60,000 bases of DNA from Takakia lepidozioides (lineage: Eukaryota > Streptophyta > Takakiopsida > Takakiales > Takakiaceae): the NCBI GenBank assembly GCA_030704615.1, contig CM060734.1, forward strand, positions 932,001 to 992,000, given 5' to 3'. Below are positions 43,191-55,032 of this stretch, piece by piece (position 1 is the first letter of the stretch; every line of letters begins with the position of its first letter). The notes beneath the pieces were generated by a model. The model had not been told where the DNA came from, ran no database searches, and saw only the letters and a program-made list of their open reading frames with translations. The position numbers and the translations under genes are program-made.

Positions 43191-43212
43191 GTTTAGGGTT
43201 TAGGGTTTAGGG
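43191..43212 (+). repeat. Telomeric repeat block between units H and I
   Basis: Three TTTAGGG repeats, capping the truncated RT frame. Confidence 0.9.
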
Positions 43213-44364
43213 TTTACATAAAGCGTCAAAACAAGTGTAGCAGTACAACGCGGATGCACCGGGTGCAAGATAAACACGATCCGGGCAAACAAGTTTTGGG
43301 GGGGCCAGTTATGCACCCCTGGAAAAATTTCAGATCCTGTGAATCAAACCTGAAAGGAGAGATCCTGAGAGACAGGAAACTAGAATAGAAGTATGCGAGG
43401 TGTCCTGAAATGCAACTGCAAACCTATGCAAGAGGCAAATGTGCGTATGAGAACTATTTCACTGGATGCACAGGAGAATAAGAACCCTATCTCTGTTTTG
43501 CAAGAGAATGGACACACTAGGAACAACTTAGATGTAGATCTCACATGCACTACTCGAGAGGGAGTTTATGGCATGTCGTATAGACACAGAGCACATAACA
43601 ATGCAATGATCTAAAGCAGGGGATACAAACGCATCTAAAACTCGACAACTTCAAAGGGTGAGACCACGAGGCAAGATCATACAAAGTAGTGAAGCCAAAT
43701 CTTTATAGACCCCAGACTAGTTTCGCTCGGCGCGTGAGCTCATCAGTGGGAAAGAAAATGAATGAGATACAAACCCCACCCCCCCGCTTATATACTACTA
43801 GGAGTGAACTGCCTCGTGTGGACAATCTTCCAGTGGATGTCTCGTGAGGAGAAAAACCATCCAACAGATGTCTCGTACGGAGAGAATAGTCCAAAAAATC
43901 TCGGTGGGAGAAAGTCATCCAGTGGATGAAAACAAGTTCTCGACAAGAGAGAACTAGATCCAAAGAATAAAAATCATCCAAATAGTCAATTGCACATCTC
44001 TCAAATACAACAACTAACTCCGTGAGTTTATGACTATGCAACAACCAATTATGCTGAAGTTAGAGCATGTCGTGCAAAGTCGTAAGGGCTGAAACCACTT
44101 CGAAAGGAACGCACAAACTCGTAAGAGCTTTGCACACGCAGACCATCGCGCAACCATCGTCTTGCTAAATCATGCAGCTGTGTTGTCCTGAACGTGTCCA
44201 ACCACGATCCCCACCTTCCGACCTCCAAGACGAAACACGGCTCGGTCTTCGTATTGTTGCCTCATCACATGAATGAGCAGCTTGGTCAAAAGAATGAAGA
44301 TCAACATCTGCCTCCATTACGTGAAGGCGATCAAAGATGTGTTGCAGCTAACACTATAAGAAAG
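43213..44364 (-). mobile_element. Unit I, family 1
   Basis: Full length, 1152 bp, one 193-bp copy (43393). Starts TTTACATAAAGCG; a 3-bp CAA insertion near 44010 and a C to G change in ribozyme stem II distinguish it. Confidence 0.88.
43709..43752 (-). ncRNA. Hammerhead ribozyme, unit I
   Basis: Stem II is GCUC/GAGC closed by an A-C mismatch instead of A-U (plus GCTCGGCGCG). Core and GUC site are intact, so activity is likely but weakened. Confidence 0.85.
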
Positions 44365-44371
44365 TTTAGGG

Positions 44372-45520
44372 TTCACATAAAGCGTCAAAACAAGTGTAGC
44401 AGTACAACGCGGATGCACCGGGTGCAAGATAAACACGATCCGGGCAAACAAGTTTTGGGGGGGCCAGTTATGCACCCCTGGAAAAATTTCAGATCCTGTG
44501 AATCAAACCTGAAAGGAGAGATCCTGAGAGACAGGAAACTAGAATAGAAGTATGCAAGGTGTCCTGAAATGCAACTGCAAACCTATGCAAGAGGCAAATG
44601 TGCGTATGAGAACTATTTCACTGGATGCACAGGAGAATAAGAACCCTATCTCTGTTTTGCAAGAGAATGGACACACTAGGAACAACTTAGATGTAGATCT
44701 CACATGCACTACTCGAGAGAGTTTTATGGCATGTCGTATAGACACAGAGCACATAACAATGCAATGATCTAAAGCAGGGGATACAAACGCATCTAAAACT
44801 CGACAACTTCAAAGGGTGAGACCACGAGGCAAGATCATACAAAGTAGTGAAGCCAAATCTTTATAGACCCCAGACTAGTTTCGCTCGGCGCGTGAGCTCA
44901 TCAGTGGGAAAGAAATGAATGAGATACAAACCCCCCCCCCCCCGCTTATATACTACTAGGAGTGAACTGCCTCGTGTGGACAATCTTCCAGTGGATGTCT
45001 CGTGAGGAGAAAAACCATCCAACAGATGTCTCGTACGGAGAGAATAGTCCAAAAAATCTCGGTGGGAGAAAGTCATCCAGTGGATGAAAACAAGTTCTCG
45101 ACAAGAGAGAACTAGATCCAAAGAATAAAAATCATCCAAATAGTCAATTGCACATCTCTCAAATACAACTAACTCCGTGAGTTTATGACTATGCAACAAC
45201 CAATTATGCTGAAGTTAGAGCATGTCGTGCAAAGTCGTAAGGGCTGAAACCACTTCGAAAGGAACGCACAAACTCGTAAGAGCTTTGCACACGCAGACCA
45301 TCGCGCAACCATCGTCTTGCTAAATCATGCAGCTGTGTTGTCCTGAACGCGTGTCAACCACGATCCCCACCTTCCGACCTCCAAGACGAAACACGGCTCG
45401 GTCTTCGTATTGTTGCCTCATCACATGAATGAGCAGCTTGGTCAAAAGAATGAAGATCAACATCTGCCTCCATTACGTGAAGGCGATCAAAGATGTGTTG
45501 CAGCTAACACTATAAGGAAG
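44372..45520 (-). mobile_element. Unit J, family 1
   Basis: 1149 bp; shares the stem II change and TAAATCATGCAG with units I and K. Begins TTCACATAAAGCG after one TTTAGGG. A C14 run at about 44931-44944. Confidence 0.88.
44867..44910 (-). ncRNA. Hammerhead ribozyme, unit J
   Basis: Same stem II A-C mismatch as unit I; otherwise intact. Confidence 0.85.
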
Positions 45521-45527
45521 TTTAGGG

Positions 45528-46341
45528 TTCACATAAAGCGTCAAAACAAGTGTAGCAGTACAACGCGGATGCACCGGGTGCAAGATAAACACGATCCGGG
45601 CAAACAAGTTTTGGGGGGGCCAGTTATGCACCCCTGGAAAAATTCAGATCCTGTGAATCAAACCTGAAAGGAGAGATCCTGAGAGACAGGAAACTAGAAT
45701 AGAAGTATGCGAGGTGTCCTGAAATGCAACTGCAAACCTATGCAAGAGGCAAATGTGCGTATGAGAACTATTTCACTGGATGCACAGGAGAATAAGAACC
45801 CTATCTCTGTTTTGCAAGAGAATGGACACACTAGGAACAACTTAGATGTAGATCTCACATGCACTACTCACTACGAGAGGGAGTTTATGGCATGTCGTAT
45901 AGACACAGAGCACATAACAATGCAATGATCTAAAGCAGGGGATACAAACGCATCTAAAACTCGACAACTTCAAAGGGTGAGACCACGAGGCAAGATCATG
46001 CAAAGTAGTGAAGCCAAATCTTTATAGACCCCAGACTAGTTTCGCTCGGCGCGTGAGCTCATCAGTGGGAAAGAAAAGGAATGAGATACAACCCCACCCC
46101 CCCCCCGCTTATATACTACTAGGAGTGAACTGCCTCGTGTGGACAATCTTCCAGTGGATGTCTCGTGAGGAGAAAAACCATCCAACAGATGTCTCGTACG
46201 GAGAGAATAGTCCAAAAAATCTCGGTGGAGAAAGTCATCCAGTGGATGAAAACAAGTTCTCGACAAGAGAGAACTAGATCCAAAGAATAAAAATCATCCA
46301 AATAGTCAATTGCACATCTCTCAAATACAACTAACTCCGTG
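45528..46341 (-). mobile_element. Unit K, family 1, 5' truncated
   Basis: Cut after ACTCCGTGAG, where the element's own TTTA continues directly into GGGTTTAGGG. The last 300 bp or so of the unit is missing. Confidence 0.88.
46028..46071 (-). ncRNA. Hammerhead ribozyme, unit K
   Basis: Same stem II mismatch as I and J. The I-J-K trio therefore derives from one source copy. Confidence 0.85.
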
Positions 46342-46385
46342 AGTTTAGGGTTTAGGGTTTTAGGGTTAGGGTTTAGGGTTTAGGG
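46342..46385 (+). repeat. Telomeric repeat block between units K and L
   Basis: Six TTTAGGG-type repeats with one TTTTAGGG and one TTAGGG variant. Confidence 0.9.
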
Positions 46386-47529
46386 TTCACATAAAGCGTC
46401 AAAACAAGTGTAGCAGTACAACGCGGATGCACCTGGTGCAAGATAAACACGATCCGGGCAAACGAGTTTTAGGGGGGGCCAGTTATGCACCCTGGAAAAA
46501 TTTCAGATCCTGTGAATCAAAGCTGAAAGGAGAGATCCTGAGAGACAGGAAACTAGAATAGATGTATGCAAGGTGTCCTGAAATGCAACTGCAAACCTAT
46601 GCAAGAGGCAATGTGCGTATGAGAACTATTTCACTGGATGCACAGGAGAATAAGAACCCTATCTCTGTTTTGCAAGAGAATGGACACACTAGGAACAACT
46701 TAGATGCAGATCTCACATGCACTACTCGAGAGGGAGTTTATGGCATGTCGTATAGACACAGAGCACATAACAATGCAATGATCTAAAGCAGGGGATACAA
46801 ACGCATCTAAAACTCGACAACTTCAAAGGGTGAGACCACGAGGCAAGATCATGCAAAGTAGTGAAGCCAAATCTTTATAGACCCCAGACTAGTTTCGCTC
46901 AGCGCGTGAGCTCATCAGTGGGAAAGAAAATGAATGAGATACAAACCCCCCCCCCCCCGCTTATATACTACTAGGAGTGAACTGCCCGTGTGGACAATCT
47001 TCCAGTGGATGTCTCGTGAGGAGAAAAACCATCCAACAAATGTCTCGTACGGAGAGAATAGTCCAAAAAGTCTCGGTGGGAGAAAGTCATCCAGTGGATG
47101 AAAACAGTTCTCGACAAAGAGAGACTAGATCCAAAGAATAAAAATCATCCAAATAGTCAATTGCATATCTCTAAAATACAACTAACTCCGTGAGTTTATG
47201 ACTATGCAACAACCAATTATGCTGAAGTTAGAGCATGTCGTGCAAAGTCGTAAGGGCTGAAACCACTTCGAAAGGAACGCACAACTCGTAAGAGCTTTGC
47301 ACACGCAGACCATCGCGCAACCATCGTCTTGCTAAAGCATGCAGCTGTGTTGTCCTGAACGTGTCCAACCACGATCCCACCTTCCGACCTCCAAGACGAA
47401 ACACGGCTCGGTCTTCGTATTGTTGCCTCATCACATGAATGAGCAGCTTGGTCAAAGAATGAAGATCAACATCTGCCTCCATTACGTGAAGGCGATTAAA
47501 GATGTGTTGCAGCTAACACTTATAGAAAG
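46386..47529 (-). mobile_element. Unit L, family 1
   Basis: 1144 bp, one 193-bp copy (46566). Several single-base losses in homopolymers (e.g. near 46612 and 47103); C12 or longer near 46947. Confidence 0.88.
46881..46924 (-). ncRNA. Hammerhead ribozyme, unit L
   Basis: Matches unit A exactly, including the full 5-bp stem II. Confidence 0.88.
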
Positions 47530-47536
47530 TTTAGGG

Positions 47537-48681
47537 TTCACATAAAGCGTCAAAACAAGTGTAGCAGTACAACGCGGATGCACCGGGTGCAAGATAAACA
47601 CGATCCGGGCAAACAAGTTTTAGGGGGGGCCAGTTATGCACCCCTGGAAAAATTTCAGATCCTGTGAATCAAACCTGAAAGGAGAGATCCTGAGAGACAG
47701 GAAACTAGAATAGAAGTATGCGAGGTGTCCTGAAATGCAACTGCAAACCTATGCAAGAGGCAAATGTGCGTATGAGAACTATTTCACTGGATGCACAGGA
47801 GAATAAGAACCCTATCTCTGTTTTGCAAGAGAATGGACACACTAGGAACAACTTAGATGCAGATCTCACATGCACTACTCGAGAGGGAGTTTATGGCATG
47901 TCGTATAGACACAGAGCACATAACAATGCAATGATCTAAAGCAGGGGATACAAACGCATCTAAAACTCGACAACTTCAAAGGTGAGACCACGAGGCAAGA
48001 TCATGCAAAGTAGTGAAGCCAAATCTTTATAGACCCCAGACTAGTTTCGCTCAGCGCGTGAGCTCATCAGTGGGAAAGAAAAGGAATGAGATACAAACCC
48101 CACCCCCCGCTTATATACTACTAGGAGTGAACTGCCTCGTGTGGACAATCTTCCAGTGGATGTCTCGTGAGGAGAAAAACCATCCACAGATGTCTCGTAC
48201 GGAGAGAATAGTCCAAAAAAGTCTCGGTGGGAGAAAGTCATCCAGTGGATGAAAACAAGTTCTCGACAAGAGAGAACTAGATCCAAAGAATAAAAATCAT
48301 CCAAAAGTCAATTGCATATCTCTCAAATACAACTAACTCCGTGAGTTTATGACTATGCAACAACCAATTATGCTGAAGTTAGAGCATGTTGTGCAAAGTC
48401 GTAAGGGCTGAAACCACTTCGAAAGGAACGCACAACTCGTAAGAGCTTTGCACACGCAGACCATCGCGCAACCATCGTCTTGCTAAAGCCTGCAGCTGTG
48501 TTGTCCTGAACGTGTCCAACCACGATCCCCACCTTCCGACCTCCAAGACGAAACACGGCTCGGTCTTCGTATTGTTGCCTCATCACATGAATGAGCAGCT
48601 TGGTCAAAAAATGAAGATCAACATCTGCCTCCATTACGTGAAGGCGATTAAAGATGTGTTGCAGCTAACACTATAAGAAAG
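47537..48681 (-). mobile_element. Unit M, family 1
   Basis: 1145 bp, one 193-bp copy (47718), full length to the single TTTAGGG at 48682. Confidence 0.88.
48033..48076 (-). ncRNA. Hammerhead ribozyme, unit M
   Basis: Identical to unit A. Confidence 0.88.
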
Positions 48682-48688
48682 TTTAGGG

Positions 48689-49503
48689 TTCACATAAAGC
48701 GTCAAAACAAGTGTAGCAGTACAACGCGGATGCACCGGGTGCAAGATAAACACGATCCGGGCAAACAAGTTTTGGGGGCCAGTTATGCACCCCTGGAAAA
48801 ATTTCAGATCCTGTGAATCAAACCTGAAAGGAGAGATCCTGAGAGACAGGAAACTAGAATAGAAGTATGCGAGGTGTCCTGAAATGCAACTGCAAACCTA
48901 TGCAAGAGGCAAATGTGCGTATGAGAACTATTTCACTGGATGCACAGGAGAATAAGAACCCTATCTCTGTTTTGCAAGAGAATGGACACACTAGGAACAA
49001 CTTAGATGTAGATCTCACATGCACTACTCGAGAGGGAGTTATGGCATGTCGTATAGACACAGAGCACAAATACAATGCATGATCTAAAGCAGGGGATACA
49101 AACGCATCTAAAACTCGACAACTTCAAAGGGTGAGACCACGAGGCAAGATCATGCAAAGTAGTGAAGCCAAATCTTTATAGACCCCAGACTAGTTTCGCT
49201 CAGCGCGTGAGCTCATCAGTGGGAAAGAAAAGGAATGAGATACAAACCCCCCCCCCCGCTTATATACTACTACTAGGAGTGAACTGCCTCGTGTGGACAA
49301 TCTTCCAGTGGATGTCTCGTGAGGAGAAAAACCATCCAAGATGTCTCGTACGGAGAGAATAGTCCAAAAAGTCTCGGTGGGAGAAAGTCATCCCAGTGGA
49401 TGAAAACAAGTTCTCGACAAGAGAGAACTAGATCCAAAGAATAAAAATCATCCAAATAGTCAATTGCATATCTCTCAAATACAACTAACTCCGTGAGTTT
49501 ATG
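48689..49503 (-). mobile_element. Unit N, family 1, 5' truncated
   Basis: Cut at CCGTGAGTTTATGG, within 5 bp of the truncation point of unit K, then telomere repeats. The GGGGGGCC box is shortened to GGGGGCC (48776), and an extra TACTAC triplet lies next to the TATA region. Confidence 0.88.
49182..49225 (-). ncRNA. Hammerhead ribozyme, unit N
   Basis: Identical to unit A. Confidence 0.88.
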
Positions 49504-49636
49504 GTTAGGGTTTTAGGTTAGGGTTTATGGTTTAGGGTTCACATAAAGCTCGAAAACAAGGTTTAGGGTTTAGGGTTTAGGGTTTAGGGGTTAGGGTTAG
49601 GGTTTAGGGGTTAGGGTTAGGGTTTAGGGTTTAGGG
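49504..49636 (+). repeat. Long telomeric block with a 24-bp element stub
   Basis: About 130 bp of TTTAGGG, TTAGGG and TTTAGGGG variants. At 49537-49560 only TTCACATAAAGCTCGAAAAC-like bases of a family 1 3' end occur between telomere repeats. This is the shortest truncation seen. Confidence 0.9.
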
Positions 49637-50978
49637 TTCACATAAAGCGTCAAAACAAGTGTAGCAGTACAACGCGGATGCACCGGGTGCAAGATAAACA
49701 CGATCCGGGCAAACAAGTTTTAGGGGGGCCAGTTATGCACCCCTGGAAAAATTTCAGATCCTGTGAATCAAACCTGAAAGGAGAGATCCTGAGAGACAGG
49801 AAACTAGAATAGAAATATGCGAGGTGTCCTGAAATGCAACTGCAAACCTATGCAAGAGGCAAATGTGCGTATGAGAACTATTTCACTGGATGGACACAGG
49901 AGAATAAGAACCCTATCTCTGTTTTGCAAGAGAATGGACACACTAGGAACAACTTAGATGCAGATCTCACATGCACTACTCGAAAGGGAGTTTATGGCAT
50001 AGAATAGAAGTATGCGAGGTGTCCTGAAATGCAACTGCAAACTTATGCAAGAGGCAAATGTGCGTATGAGAACTATTTCACTGGATGCACAGGAGAATAA
50101 GAACCCTATCTCTGTTTTGCAAGAGAATGGACACACTAGGAACAACTTAGATGCAGATCTCACATGCACTACTCGAAAGGGAGTTTATGGCATGCCGTAT
50201 AGACACAGAGCACATAACAATGCAATGATCTAAAGCAGGGGATACAAACGCATCTAAAACTCGACAACTTCAAAGGGTGAGACCACGAGGCAAGATCATG
50301 CAAAGTAGTGAAGCCAAATCTTTATAGACCCCAGACTAGTTTCGCTCAGCGCGTGAGCTCATCAGTGGGAAAGAAAAGGAATGAGATACAAACCCCACCC
50401 CCCGCTTATATACTACTAGGAGTGAACTGCCTCGTGTGGACAATCTTCCAGTGGATGTCTCGTGAGGAGAAAAACCATCCAAGAGATGTCTCGTACGGAG
50501 AGAATAGTCCAAAAAGTCTCGGTGGGAGAAAGTCATCCAGTGGATGAAAACAAGTTCTCGACAAGAGAGAACTAGATCCAAAGAATAAAAATCATCCAAA
50601 TAGTCAATTGCATATCTCTCAAATACAACTAACTCCGTGAGTTTATGACTATGCAACAACCAATTATGCTGAAGTTAGAGCATGTTGTGCAAAGTCGTAA
50701 GGGCTGAAACCACTTCGAAAGGAACGCACAACTCGTAAGAGCTTTGCACACGCAGACCATCGCGCAACCATCGTCTTGCTAAAGCCTGCAGCTGTGTTGT
50801 CCTGAACGTGACCAACCACGATCCCCACCTTCCGACCTCCAAGACGAAACACGGCTCGGTCTTCGTATTGTTGCCTCATCACATGAATGAGCAGCTTGGT
50901 CAAAAGAATGAAGATCAACATCTGCCTCCATTACGTGAAGGCGATTAAAGATGTGTTGCAGCTAACACTGTAAGAAAG
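49637..50978 (-). mobile_element. Unit O, family 1, long form
   Basis: 1342 bp with two 193-bp copies (49819 and 50012); the first carries an inserted GA near 49892. Confidence 0.88.
50328..50371 (-). ncRNA. Hammerhead ribozyme, unit O
   Basis: Identical to unit A. Confidence 0.88.
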
Positions 50979-50985
50979 TTTAGGG

Positions 50986-52322
50986 TTCACATAAAGCGTC
51001 AAAACAAGTGTAGCAGTACAACGCGGATGCACCGGGTGCAAGATAAACACGATCCGGGCAAACAAGTTTTAGGGGGGCCAGTTATGCACCCCTGGAAAAA
51101 TTTCAGATCCTGTGAATCAAACCTGAAAGGAGAGATCCTGAGAGACAGGAAACTAGAATAGAAATATGCGAGGTGTCCTGAAATGCAACTGCAAACCTAT
51201 GCAAGAGGCAAATGTGCGTATGAGAACTATTTCACTGGATGCACAGGAGAATAAGAACCCTATCTCTGTTTTGCAAGAGAATGGACACACTAGGAACAAC
51301 TTAGATGCAGATCTCACATGCACTACTCGAAAGGGAGTTTATGGCATAGAATAGAAGTATGCGAGGTGTCCTGAAATGCAACTGCAAACTTATGCAAGAG
51401 GCAAATGTGCGTATGAGAACTATTTCACTGGATGCAGGAGAATAAGAACCCTATCTCTGTTTTGCAAGAGAATGGACACACTAGGAACAACTTAGATGCA
51501 GATCTCACATGCACTACTCGAAAGGGAGTTTATGGCATGCCGTATAGACACAGAGCACATAACAATGCAATGATCTAAAGCAGGGGATACAAACGCATCT
51601 AAAACTCGACAACTTCAAAGGGTGAGACCACGAGGCAAGATCATGCAAAGTAGTGAAGCCAAATCTTTATAGACCCCAGACTAGTTTCGCTCAGCGCGTG
51701 AGCTCATCAGTGGGAAAGAAAAGGAATGAGATACAAACCCACCCCCCGCTTATATACTACTAGGAGTGAACTGCCTCGTGTGGACAATCTTCCAGTGGAT
51801 GTCTCGTGAGGAGAAAAACCATCCAAGAGATGTCTCGTACGGAGAGAATAGTCCAAAAAGTCTCGGTGGGAGAAAGTCATCCAGTGGATGAAAACAAGTT
51901 CTCGACAAGAGAGAACTAGATCCAAAGAATAAAAATCATCCAAATAGTCAATTGCATATCTCTCAAATACAACTAACTCCGTGAGTTTATGACTATGCAA
52001 CAACCAATTATGCTGAAGTTAGAGCATGTTGTGCAAAGTCGTAAGGGCTGAAACCACTTCGAAAGGAACGCACAACTCGTAAGAGCTTTGCACACGCAGA
52101 CCATCGCGCAACCATCGTCTTGCTAAAGCCTGCAGCTGTGTTGTCCCGAACGTGACCAACCACGATCCCCACCTTCCGACCTCCAAGACGAAACACGGCT
52201 CGGTCTTCGTATTGTTGCCTCATCACATGAATGAGCAGCTTGGTCAAAAGAATGAAGATCAACATCTGCCTCCATTACGTGAAGGCGATTAAAGATGTGT
52301 TGCAGCTAACACTGTAAGAAAG
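50986..52322 (-). mobile_element. Unit P, family 1, long form
   Basis: 1337 bp, two 193-bp copies (51166 and about 51359); the second lost four bases near 51436. Confidence 0.88.
51673..51716 (-). ncRNA. Hammerhead ribozyme, unit P
   Basis: Identical to unit A. Confidence 0.88.
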
Positions 52323-52329
52323 TTTAGGG

Positions 52330-53674
52330 TTCACATAAAGCGTCAAAACAAGTGTAGCAGTACAACGCGGATGCACCGGGTGCAAGATAAACACGATCCG
52401 GGCAAACAAGTTTTAGGGGGGCCAGTTATGCACCCCTGGAAAAATTTCAGATCCTGTGAATCAAACCTGAAAGGAGAGATCCTGAGAGACAGGAAACTAG
52501 AATAGAAATATGCGAGGTGTCCTGAAATGCAACTGCAAACCTATGCAGAGGCAAATGTGCGTATGAGAACTATTTCACTGGATGCACAGGAGAATAAGAA
52601 CCCTATCTCTGTTTTGCAAGAGAATGGACACACTAGGAACAACTTAGATGCAGATCTCACATGCACTACTCGAAAGGGAGTTTATGGCATAGAATAGAAG
52701 TATGCGAGGTGTCCTGAAATGCAACTGCAAACTTATGCAAGAGGCAAATGTGCGTATGAGAACTATTTCACTGGATGCACAGGAGAATAAGAACCCTATC
52801 TCTGTTTTGCAAGAGAATGGACACACTAGGAACAACTTAGATGCAGATCTCACATGCACTACTCGAAAGGGAGTTTATGGCATGCCGTATAGACACAGAG
52901 CACATAACAACAATGCAATGATCTAAAGCAGGGGATACAAACGCATCTAAAACTCGACAACTTCAAAGGGTGAGACCACGAGGCAAGATCATGCAAAGTA
53001 GTGAAGCCAAATCTTTATAGACCCCAGACTAGTTTCGCTCAGCGCGTGAGCTCATCAGTGGGAAAGAAAAGGAATGAGATACAAACCCCACCCCCCGCTT
53101 ATATACTACTAGGAGTGAACTGCCTCGTGTGGACAATCTTCCAGTGGATGTCTCGTGAGGAGAAAAACCATCCAAGAGATGTGTCTCGTACGGAGAGAAT
53201 AGTCCAAAAAGTCTCGGTGGGAGAAAGTCATCCAGTGGATGAAAACAAGTTCTCGACAAGAGAGAACTAGATCCAAAGAATAAAAATCATCCAAATAGTC
53301 AATTGCATATCTCTCAAATACAACTAACTCCGTGAGTTTGACTATGCAACAACCAATTATGCTGAAGTTAGAGCATGTTGTGCAAAGTCGTAAGGGCTGA
53401 AACCACTTCGAAATGAACGCACAACTCGTAAGAGCTTTGCACACGCAGACCATCGCGCAACCACCATCGTCTTGCTAAAGCCTGCAGCTGTGTTGTCCCG
53501 AACGTGACCAACCACGATCCCCACCTTCCGACCTCCAAGACGAAACACGGCTCGGTCTTCGTATTGTTGCCTCATCACATGAATGAGCAGCTTGGTCAAA
53601 AGAATGAAGATCAACATCTGCCTCCATTACGTGAAGGCGATTAAAGATGTGTTGCAGCTAACACTGTAAGAAAG
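52330..53674 (-). mobile_element. Unit Q, family 1, long form
   Basis: 1345 bp, two 193-bp copies (52509 and 52702). Short duplications AACAAC, GTGT and CCACCA (52905, 53180, 53460) are private to it. Confidence 0.88.
53021..53064 (-). ncRNA. Hammerhead ribozyme, unit Q
   Basis: Identical to unit A. Confidence 0.88.
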
Positions 53675-53681
53675 TTTAGGG

Positions 53682-55025
53682 TTCACATAAAGCGTCAAAA
53701 CAAGTGTAGCAGTACAACGCGGATGCACCGGGTGCAAGATAAAACACGATCCGGGCAAACAAGTTTTAGGGGGCCAGTTATGCACCCCTGGAAAAATTTC
53801 AGATCCTGTGAATCAAACCTGAAAGGAGAGATCCTGAGAGACAGGAAACTAGAATAGAAATATGCGAGGTGTCCTGAAATGCAACTGCAAACCTATGCAA
53901 GAGGCAAATGTGCGTATGAGAACTATTTCACTGGATGCACAGGAGAATAAGAACCCTATCTCTGTTTTGCAAGAGAATGGACACACTAGGAACAACTTAG
54001 ATGCAGATCTCACATGCACTACTCGAAAGGGAGTTTATGGCATAGAATAGAAGTATGCGAGGTGTCCTGAAATGCAACTGCAAACTTATGCAAGAGGCAA
54101 ATGTGCGTATGAGAACTATTTCACTGGATGCACAGGAGAATAAGAACCCTATCTCTGTTTTGCAAGAGAATGGACACACTAGGAACAACTTAGATGCAGA
54201 TCTCACATGCACTACTCGAAAGGGAGTTTATGGCATGCCGTATAGACACAGAGCAACACATAACAATGCAATGATCTAAAGCAGGGGATACAAACGCATC
54301 TAAAACTCGACAACTTCAAAGGGTGAGACCACGAGGCAAGATCATGCAAAGTAGTGAAGCCAAATCTTTATAGACCCCAGACTAGTTTCGCTCAGCGCGT
54401 GAGCTCATCAGTGGGAAAGAAAAGGAATGAGATACAAACCCCACCCCACCCGCTTATATACTACTAGGAGTGAACTGCCTCGTGTGGACAATCTTCCAGT
54501 GGATGTCTCGTGAGGAGAAAAACCATCCAAGAGATGTCTCGTACGGAGAGAATAGTCCAAAAAGTCTCGGTGGGAGAAAGTCATCCAGTGGATGAAAACA
54601 AGTTCTCGACAAGAGAGAACTAGATCCAAAGAATAAAAATCATCCAAATAGTCAATTGCATATCTCTCAAATACAACTAACTCCGTGAGTTTATGACTAT
54701 GCAACAACCAATTATGCTGAAGTTAGAGCATGTTGTGCAAAGTCGTAAGGGCTGAAACCACTTCGAAATGAACGCACAACTCGTAAGAGCTTTGCACACG
54801 CAGACCATCGCGCAACCATCGTCTTGCTAAAGCCTGCAGCTGTGTTGTCCGAACGTGACCAACCACGATCCCCACCTTCCGACCTCCAAGACGAAACACG
54901 GCTCGGTCTTCGTATTGTTGCCTCATCACATGAATGAGCAGCTTGGTCAAAAGAATGAAGATCAACATCTGCCTCCATTACGTGAAGGCGATTAAAGATG
55001 TGTTGCAGCTAACACTGTAAGAAAG
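53682..55025 (-). mobile_element. Unit R, family 1, long form
   Basis: 1344 bp, two 193-bp copies (53862 and 54055). It shares AAATGAACGC with units Q and S, marking a subgroup. Confidence 0.88.
54374..54417 (-). ncRNA. Hammerhead ribozyme, unit R
   Basis: Identical to unit A. Confidence 0.88.
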
Positions 55026-55032
55026 TTTAGGG

